From Litorilituus sp. (GTDB lineage Bacteria; Pseudomonadota; Gammaproteobacteria; Enterobacterales; Alteromonadaceae), in contig JASMAS010000044.1 of NCBI GenBank assembly GCA_030754235.1, forward strand, positions 1 through 64,000: a stretch of 64,000 nt of DNA, in the 5' to 3' direction. This document shows, piece after piece, positions 58,664 to 64,000 of this stretch; positions within the stretch are counted from its first letter, which is position 1; every line of letters begins with the position of its first letter. The translations under genes and the position numbers were made by a program. The notes under the pieces were generated by a model. It had not been told where the DNA came from, made no database searches, and was given only the letters and a program-made list of their open reading frames with translations.

Positions 58664-61427
58664 ATTATTTACATATCTTAAGTGGCAAAATAAATTGTCA
58701 CTTTTTTTTGCTTTTTATATTTTTACCAGTTTTGCTGCACTAGCAAACAATACTTTAGCCATTAACACCATGGCAAACGTTAATGGTATAGTGCAAGATA
58801 AAAAAGGTTTTATTTGGTTAACTAGCCAAGGCGGTATCACTCGCTATGATAGCAAGCAAACCATTACCTTTTCATCAAATAACCCGGCGTGGCCACTACC
58901 TTTTAATTGGTTACATGATGTGGCCATTGATAAAGAACACTTTTTACTCGCCAGTGAAAAAGATGGATTATGGCATTTCGACCCTGATACAGGACAGGCC
59001 AAGAAAGTAGTCACGGATATTGAGCGTAAAAGTTTATACGACGTAGCCAGTTTCCAAGGGAATTACTATATTAGTACCCGTGATAAGTTATATCGTTACC
59101 AAGTAAACACTCAAAAAACACACCTAATTGATGACAATATAAAAATAAAAGAAATAGTTCATAATGACCGGCATGTTTATATCTCTAGCAAAAAAGGCTT
59201 ATACCAAGTAAACAACAACAAATTAACACAGTTACTTCCAGAGCCCATCATTGCTATTACAGCTCTGTCTTCTGGCGTTATTGCCATAACAGAAAGCCGT
59301 ATTTATTTTTTAGATCACTTAGGTAATAAATCCTCAGTAGTATCATCAGAAAATATTTATGCCGTAACAAAAGAGTATCATAGTGATAACTTTTTTACGG
59401 TTAGTAGCCAAGGTATTATCAATAAATTTTCAGGAAAAACCCTAGAGAGCCTTTCACATAAATTTGGTAATACTAAGCCGGTCAGAATAAGAAGCTTTTT
59501 ACAAGACAGTTCAGGTGTTTTATGGTTAGTCAGTACTCAAGGCATAGAGCAGTTAATAGAAAGCACAATCAAAAACACCCCTAAGATATTTGATATTAGT
59601 ATCAATGCCAATAAAGTGGCATTGCATGGTGATGACATTATCATGGGCAGTTATGGCGCAGGCTTACAAAATTTTAAGAGCGCTGTTTTCACAAAAGATA
59701 TCAACAAAAACTTCACTAACAAAGCGTTGCGCATATCAAAAATTAAAACAATTAATAACACTTTATACATTGCCACCTTTGATGGCTTATGGCAACTTGA
59801 TAAAAGCAGCCAACAAGTCAGTAAAGTAGACTTCCCTGAGAATGATAAATTGATTCTCGTTATGGTTCAAAAGGATAATTTACTTTATTTGGGCACCAAC
59901 AACAACGGGCTCTACATCTATGATTTAACGACAAAAACGCTTATAGATAATATAACGGTTAAACAAGGCTTAAGCACAAGTGAAATTATCGACGTATTAC
60001 CTCTCAATAGCGGCAAAACTTGGTTAGCTACTTCAACGGGTATTGATATTATTGAGAACAATAATAAGAGTATTAAAAATTTAAAACTACCTATTGCAAG
60101 CAAAGTTATTTCTTTAATAGAAGTTGATAATAAAATTTTTGCCTCAACGCTAGGGGATGGCGTTTTGGCGTTTAATAATCAAGGTGATGTACTAGCACAT
60201 TTTGGTCAAGGTTTTCTTTTTAGCCGCATGTTGCTTGTGCATGATGAAGTTTGGGTTTCAGGTAGACCTGGGTTATATCGATTCAACCCAAAGAACTACC
60301 AACTGAGTATGATAGAAAATACCGGACAATATTTTTTTGTTGGCAGTAATTTGATACATAACAATATTGTTTATGCCTCTCATTACGGTGGTATTTTATC
60401 GTTAGATTTAACTTCAGAAAAACCATTTCACCCTAAAACATACATCAGTAAGACCACTATTTCTGGTAAATCATATTTATTAAATAAGTCCATTAATATC
60501 AATAGTGGTAATGACGTCATCACACTTGATTTGGCTAGTTTAGATTATCGTCCAGGAGTCAAGAAACAGTTTCGCTATCGTTTAAACAATAGTGTTTGGA
60601 ATTATATTAACGACAACCAACTCACCTTAACAGGCTTAGCTTCAGGACAATATAATATTGAGATAATGGCGACAAATAGCTTAGGGCAATGGAGCAATCA
60701 TAAAGCTTATACAGAAATAAACGTTGCCTTCCCTTGGTACTGGACACCAAAAATTCGCATTACCTATGTTCTAATACTCTTTTCCAGCATATTACTGGTA
60801 ACTTGGCTATTCTATTTGCGCAGTAAATCAATTAGCTACGTCCATGACGTTTTAAAAAGAGACATCAATAGCTATACTAAAATTAGCATGCAAGTGAAAA
60901 GAAACTTAACCCTAGCCCAAGAATTAATAAACCAAGGTGATACTCAAAGGTGTACTTCATTATTAACTCAATGTCTTGATGATCTAGACAGTCAACATGC
61001 TTCATCTGAGCCAAATAGCCTAGATGGGAATCCCCTCTCGTTGGCTATTCCTTTTCTCGGTGAATATTTACAACATAAATATCAAGTCAACTTAAGCTAT
61101 CAACTTAATATTGACGAAAAAACGCTAGCTTATGAACTTCAAGCAGACTTATATCGCGCTACATTTGAAGCAATATCATACGCTATTACCAAAGGCAGTG
61201 GCCGTAATTTTAAAGTAAAAATGCAAACTTTAAAGAGCAAAGTGTGGTTAAACATTTATGATGATGGTGATAGTTTTATCAATTTTAATAATAAGTTCCA
61301 CTTTGATATTTCAATGTATTATATTCGTCAAATCACCAATAAATATAGAGGCTCAATAAATACCTTCAACGAGCAAAATAACGGTAGTCAACTCGTGTTA
61401 AGTCTGCCCTTAAATCAACATTATTAA
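58626..61427 (+). CDS. Beta-propeller sensor protein with degenerate kinase-like C-terminus
   Basis: This protein of about 933 aa begins at one of three consecutive ATGs (58626, 58629, 58632) just before the signal sequence LSLFFAFYIFTSFAALA. Periplasmic two-component-regulator propeller repeats follow (VQDKKGFIWLTSQGGITRYDSK, LQDSSGVLWLVSTQGIEQL, and several weaker ones), then a Y_Y_Y domain (FRYRLNNSVWNYINDNQLTLTGLASGQYNIEIMATNSLGQWS). One membrane helix follows (ITYVLILFSSILLVTWLFYL, about residue 735). The cytoplasmic end resembles a HisKA_3/HATPase kinase but lacks the N-box asparagine (FEAISYAITKG) and a normal G-box (IYDDGDSFINF). It is probably a degenerate or inactive kinase. No response regulator lies nearby. 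Confidence 0.8.
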   Translation: MMMTIKTPKALSKLFTYLKWQNKLSLFFAFYIFTSFAALANNTLAINTMANVNGIVQDKKGFIWLTSQGGITRYDSKQTITFSSNNPAWPLPFNWLHDVAIDKEHFLLASEKDGLWHFDPDTGQAKKVVTDIERKSLYDVASFQGNYYISTRDKLYRYQVNTQKTHLIDDNIKIKEIVHNDRHVYISSKKGLYQVNNNKLTQLLPEPIIAITALSSGVIAITESRIYFLDHLGNKSSVVSSENIYAVTKEYHSDNFFTVSSQGIINKFSGKTLESLSHKFGNTKPVRIRSFLQDSSGVLWLVSTQGIEQLIESTIKNTPKIFDISINANKVALHGDDIIMGSYGAGLQNFKSAVFTKDINKNFTNKALRISKIKTINNTLYIATFDGLWQLDKSSQQVSKVDFPENDKLILVMVQKDNLLYLGTNNNGLYIYDLTTKTLIDNITVKQGLSTSEIIDVLPLNSGKTWLATSTGIDIIENNNKSIKNLKLPIASKVISLIEVDNKIFASTLGDGVLAFNNQGDVLAHFGQGFLFSRMLLVHDEVWVSGRPGLYRFNPKNYQLSMIENTGQYFFVGSNLIHNNIVYASHYGGILSLDLTSEKPFHPKTYISKTTISGKSYLLNKSININSGNDVITLDLASLDYRPGVKKQFRYRLNNSVWNYINDNQLTLTGLASGQYNIEIMATNSLGQWSNHKAYTEINVAFPWYWTPKIRITYVLILFSSILLVTWLFYLRSKSISYVHDVLKRDINSYTKISMQVKRNLTLAQELINQGDTQRCTSLLTQCLDDLDSQHASSEPNSLDGNPLSLAIPFLGEYLQHKYQVNLSYQLNIDEKTLAYELQADLYRATFEAISYAITKGSGRNFKVKMQTLKSKVWLNIYDDGDSFINFNNKFHFDISMYYIRQITNKYRGSINTFNEQNNGSQLVLSLPLNQHY

Positions 61428-61547
61428 TAAGCTCGAAATACGCCTCAATTTAATATAAAATACGTCTCTTTTTGTCTATGGGGCCAGGTTTACCTGCTCA
61501 GACAAGTGATTTCTATTCACAGATATAATGCGTAAAGAGTGAAGTAA

Positions 61548-62999
61548 ATGAGTAAAAAGTTATATATCAAAACTTGGGGCTGTCAAATGAACGAGTACGA
61601 CTCGCAAAAGATAGCTGAATTATTAGACTCAACCCATGGTTTTGAGCTAGCAGAAGAGGCAGAAAATGCTGACGTTATTTTACTTAACACTTGTTCTATT
61701 CGAGAGAAAGCACAAGAAAAAGTATTTCACCAACTAGGACGTTGGAAAAACTTAAAAGATAAAAAGGCTGATCTACTTATCGGAGTGGGTGGATGCGTTG
61801 CCTCACAAGAAGGTGATGCTATCCGTCAACGCGCTCCTTTTGTCGATATGGTTTTTGGTCCTCAAACTCTGCATCGGCTGCCAGAAATGCTAAATCAACT
61901 TTATCGTAGTAGTAATCCTATCGTTGATGTAAGCTTTCCTGAAATAGAAAAGTTTGACCGCTTGCCTGAACCTGTTGCAGAAGGCCCAAGTGCCTTTGTT
62001 TCCATCATGGAAGGGTGCAGTAAATACTGTACTTTCTGTGTAGTCCCCTACACTCGGGGGGAAGAAGTCAGTCGTCCACTTGATGATGTACTGTATGAAA
62101 TAGCCCTATTAGCCGAGCAAGGAGTACGTGAAGTAAATTTATTAGGACAAAATGTTAATGCATATCGTGGTGAAATGCACGACAGCAGTATTTGCCGCTT
62201 TGCTGACTTAGTGCGGCTTGTAGCTTCTATTGATGGTATTGATCGGATTCGTTACACCACTTCTCATCCTGTCGAGTTTACAGCTGATATTATTGAAGCT
62301 TATGTTGATGTACCTGAGCTAGTTAACCATTTACACTTACCGGTTCAAAGTGGTAGTGATCGTATTTTAACGCAAATGAAACGCGGTCATACTGCATTAG
62401 AATATAAATCACAAATTCGAAAATTAAAAAAAGCGCGCCCGGCACTTTGTATGTCTTCTGATTTTATCATTGGTTTCCCCGGTGAAAGTGATGATGACTT
62501 TGAAGCGACGATGAATTTAATTGAAGCGATAGACTTTGATATCAGTTTTAGTTTTATCTACAGTGCTCGACCTGGTACACCAGCAGCGGACCTACCTGAT
62601 GACATTAGCGATGAAACTAAAAAACAACGTTTACAAATTTTACAAGATAGAATTACTCAACAAGCGTTGCGCATTGCCAGACAAATGTTAAATACCGAAC
62701 AACGTATTCTTGTTGAAGGCCCGTCAAAGAAAAACCCAATGGAACTTCGTGGTAAAACAGAAAACAATCGTACGGTTAATTTTGTTGCCCCACCTTCAGT
62801 TATTGGGCAATTTGTCGACGTAAAAATCACCGATGTTTATGCTAACTCCTTGCGTGGTGAATTAATTCGTCAAGAGAGTGATATGGGTTTACGAATTGCA
62901 CATTCACCTGCTGATATTTTAGCAAATAATCACCATAAGTCGTCTAAATCAATCATCAATAGCCTTGATGAATTAGGCGTAGGTACATACACCCCTTAA
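61548..62999 (+). CDS. miaB: tRNA-2-methylthio-N6-dimethylallyladenosine synthase
   Basis: MiaB adds the methylthio group to i6A37 of tRNA using two 4Fe-4S clusters. The 483-aa protein has the N-terminal cluster cysteines in [12 protein letters not shown] (Cys12), [11 protein letters not shown] (Cys49) and [11 protein letters not shown] (Cys83). The radical-SAM motif is [21 protein letters not shown], followed by [11 protein letters not shown] and [22 protein letters not shown]-terminal TRAM domain ends near residue 440. A TATAAT at 61524-61529 precedes it. It is divergent from ubiF across the propeller-gene pair, otherwise the E. coli ubiF/miaB order. Confidence 0.97.
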   Translation: MSKKLYIKTWGCQMNEYDSQKIAELLDSTHGFELAEEAENADVILLNTCSIREKAQEKVFHQLGRWKNLKDKKADLLIGVGGCVASQEGDAIRQRAPFVDMVFGPQTLHRLPEMLNQLYRSSNPIVDVSFPEIEKFDRLPEPVAEGPSAFVSIMEGCSKYCTFCVVPYTRGEEVSRPLDDVLYEIALLAEQGVREVNLLGQNVNAYRGEMHDSSICRFADLVRLVASIDGIDRIRYTTSHPVEFTADIIEAYVDVPELVNHLHLPVQSGSDRILTQMKRGHTALEYKSQIRKLKKARPALCMSSDFIIGFPGESDDDFEATMNLIEAIDFDISFSFIYSARPGTPAADLPDDISDETKKQRLQILQDRITQQALRIARQMLNTEQRILVEGPSKKNPMELRGKTENNRTVNFVAPPSVIGQFVDVKITDVYANSLRGELIRQESDMGLRIAHSPADILANNHHKSSKSIINSLDELGVGTYTP

Positions 63000-63022
63000 T
63001 TATTAAATAAGTAGAAAGCACT

Positions 63023-64000
63023 TTGAGCACAGCCGCTAAAATTAAACTAGGACTTTCTCCTGTCGACAATGATCGACAAGCTAACCTTTGTGGCCCAATG
63101 GATAATAACCTTAAAACCATTGAGCGCCGCTTAGGTGTAGAAATAAGTTACCGTGGTAATCAATTTACTATTTTGGGCAGTGATAATAACTGTCAAGTCG
63201 TCGCTAAGTTATTAAAAAATCTTTATATAGAAACCGCGGATGTAAAAGGGAAAGGCACGCTGATTAGCGATGAAATGGTTCACCTTGCCATTTTAGAGGC
63301 TAATTTACTTGAACAAGAAGAGCCTATTAGCAAAGAATCCTCAGCGCTTGGCAGCAATTACGACAAAATGGTTACCATAAAAACTAAACGTGGCATGGTC
63401 AAACCTCGTAATGGTAATCAACAAGGTTATGTTCAAAACATTATCACCAATGATATTAGCTTTGGCATAGGGGTTGCCGGTACGGGTAAAACTTACCTGG
63501 CTGTCGCCTGTGCCGTTGACGCCTTAGAACGACAAGAAGTTAGGCGTATATTGTTAACACGCCCTGCAGTAGAAGCAGGAGAAAAGTTAGGTTTTTTACC
63601 TGGTGATTTATCTCAAAAAATAGATCCTTACTTACGACCACTTTATGATGCACTTTTTGAAATGCTAGGGTTTGAGCGTGTTGAAAAACTTATTGAACGA
63701 AATGTTATTGAAATCGCTCCATTAGCTTACATGAGGGGTAGAACCTTAAATGATGCCTTTGTTATTTTAGATGAAAGTCAAAATACAACGGTTGAACAAA
63801 TGAAAATGTTTTTAACACGTATTGGTTTTAATTCACGTGCTGTGATTACCGGTGATATCACCCAAGTTGATTTACCAAAACATCAAAGCTCAGGTCTTCG
63901 CCATGCCATTGAAGTTTTACAAAACATTCAAGGCATAAGCTTTAACTTTTTTCAAGCCAAAGATGTTGTACGTCACCCTGTTGTTGCTAGAGTGGTGGAA
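63023..64000 (+). CDS. ybeZ: PhoH-family ATPase YbeZ (3' end outside window)
   Basis: This 326-codon frame is open to the end of the window. It begins at TTG 63023 (TTGAGCACAGCC, giving M-S-T-A-A-K-I-K-L-G-L-S-P), with AAGAAAG-like purines upstream and 23 bases after miaB. It matches E. coli YbeZ: GPMDNNLKTIERRLGVEISYRGN, VKPRNGNQQGYVQNI, Walker A GVAGTGKTYLA, LLTRPAVEAGEKLGFLPGDLSQKIDPYLRPLYDAL, Walker B VILDESQN and ITGDITQVDLP. YbeZ works with YbeY in ribosome and rRNA quality control; miaB-ybeZ-ybeY is the conserved order. About 20-30 C-terminal residues are missing. Confidence 0.94.
   Translation, partial: MSTAAKIKLGLSPVDNDRQANLCGPMDNNLKTIERRLGVEISYRGNQFTILGSDNNCQVVAKLLKNLYIETADVKGKGTLISDEMVHLAILEANLLEQEEPISKESSALGSNYDKMVTIKTKRGMVKPRNGNQQGYVQNIITNDISFGIGVAGTGKTYLAVACAVDALERQEVRRILLTRPAVEAGEKLGFLPGDLSQKIDPYLRPLYDALFEMLGFERVEKLIERNVIEIAPLAYMRGRTLNDAFVILDESQNTTVEQMKMFLTRIGFNSRAVITGDITQVDLPKHQSSGLRHAIEVLQNIQGISFNFFQAKDVVRHPVVARVVE

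Overview
The window is a compact, AT-rich chromosomal segment of a marine gammaproteobacterium, most likely a psychrophile of the order Alteromonadales and close to Colwellia. The basis is the protein sequences, gene orders shared with E. coli, Vibrio and Shewanella, and a tandem pair of NADP-isocitrate dehydrogenases (one E. coli-type, one monomeric), an arrangement known from Colwellia maris. I see no prophage, insertion sequence, CRISPR array or integron. Almost all of it is core housekeeping sequence, and the unusual signals lie mostly between genes.

Layout. 1-8.3 kb: sbcB (5' end outside the window), a beta-hydroxyacid dehydrogenase, a small DUF2999-like protein, a glutathione peroxidase-OhrR pair, lysC behind a lysine riboswitch, elyC, and ybgI with a yafS-like methyltransferase. 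8.3-10.8 kb: gloB and mltD. 10.9-22 kb: a micro-oxic respiration block (FNR paralogue, ccoNOQP, ccoH, ccoI, ccoS, a TauE/SafE-like protein, fnr, uspE), with FNR-type boxes ahead of ccoN. 22-28 kb: ttcA, then a leftward group bax, membrane protein, LysE exporter, DUF1415 protein and an ATM1-type ABC exporter. 28-32 kb: pheS-pheT-ihfA. 32-39 kb: a YdiJ-type FAD/Fe-S dehydrogenase, then a muropeptide group with NamZ-like hydrolase, murQ and divergent alr. 39-45 kb: queE/queC, a small orphan protein, a MATE pump coupled to uvrB, and tRNA-Asn followed by a scrambled partial copy of it. 45-48.4 kb: clpS-clpA and divergent cspD. 48.4-56.3 kb: both isocitrate dehydrogenases, then divergent rluE, mnmA, hflD and purB. 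56.5-64 kb: ubiF, an unrecognised 151-aa protein overlapping a beta-propeller sensor with a degenerate kinase-like C-terminus, miaB, and ybeZ running off the end.

How the genes work together. The cco block is a nearly complete kit for cbb3 oxidase: structural genes, copper ATPase and assembly factors, bracketed by two Fe-S regulators. TtcA, MnmA, MiaB and QueE/QueC are spread over four loci and all serve tRNA modification. NamZ, MurQ, Alr, MltD, Bax and ElyC all concern the cell wall.

I found no clearly new multi-gene system. The best candidates for something undescribed are the rearranged tRNA-Asn copy at 45.04-45.17 kb, whose segments pair in a crossed (pseudoknot-like) order, and the two-gene insertion of a 151-aa protein plus propeller sensor between ubiF and miaB.
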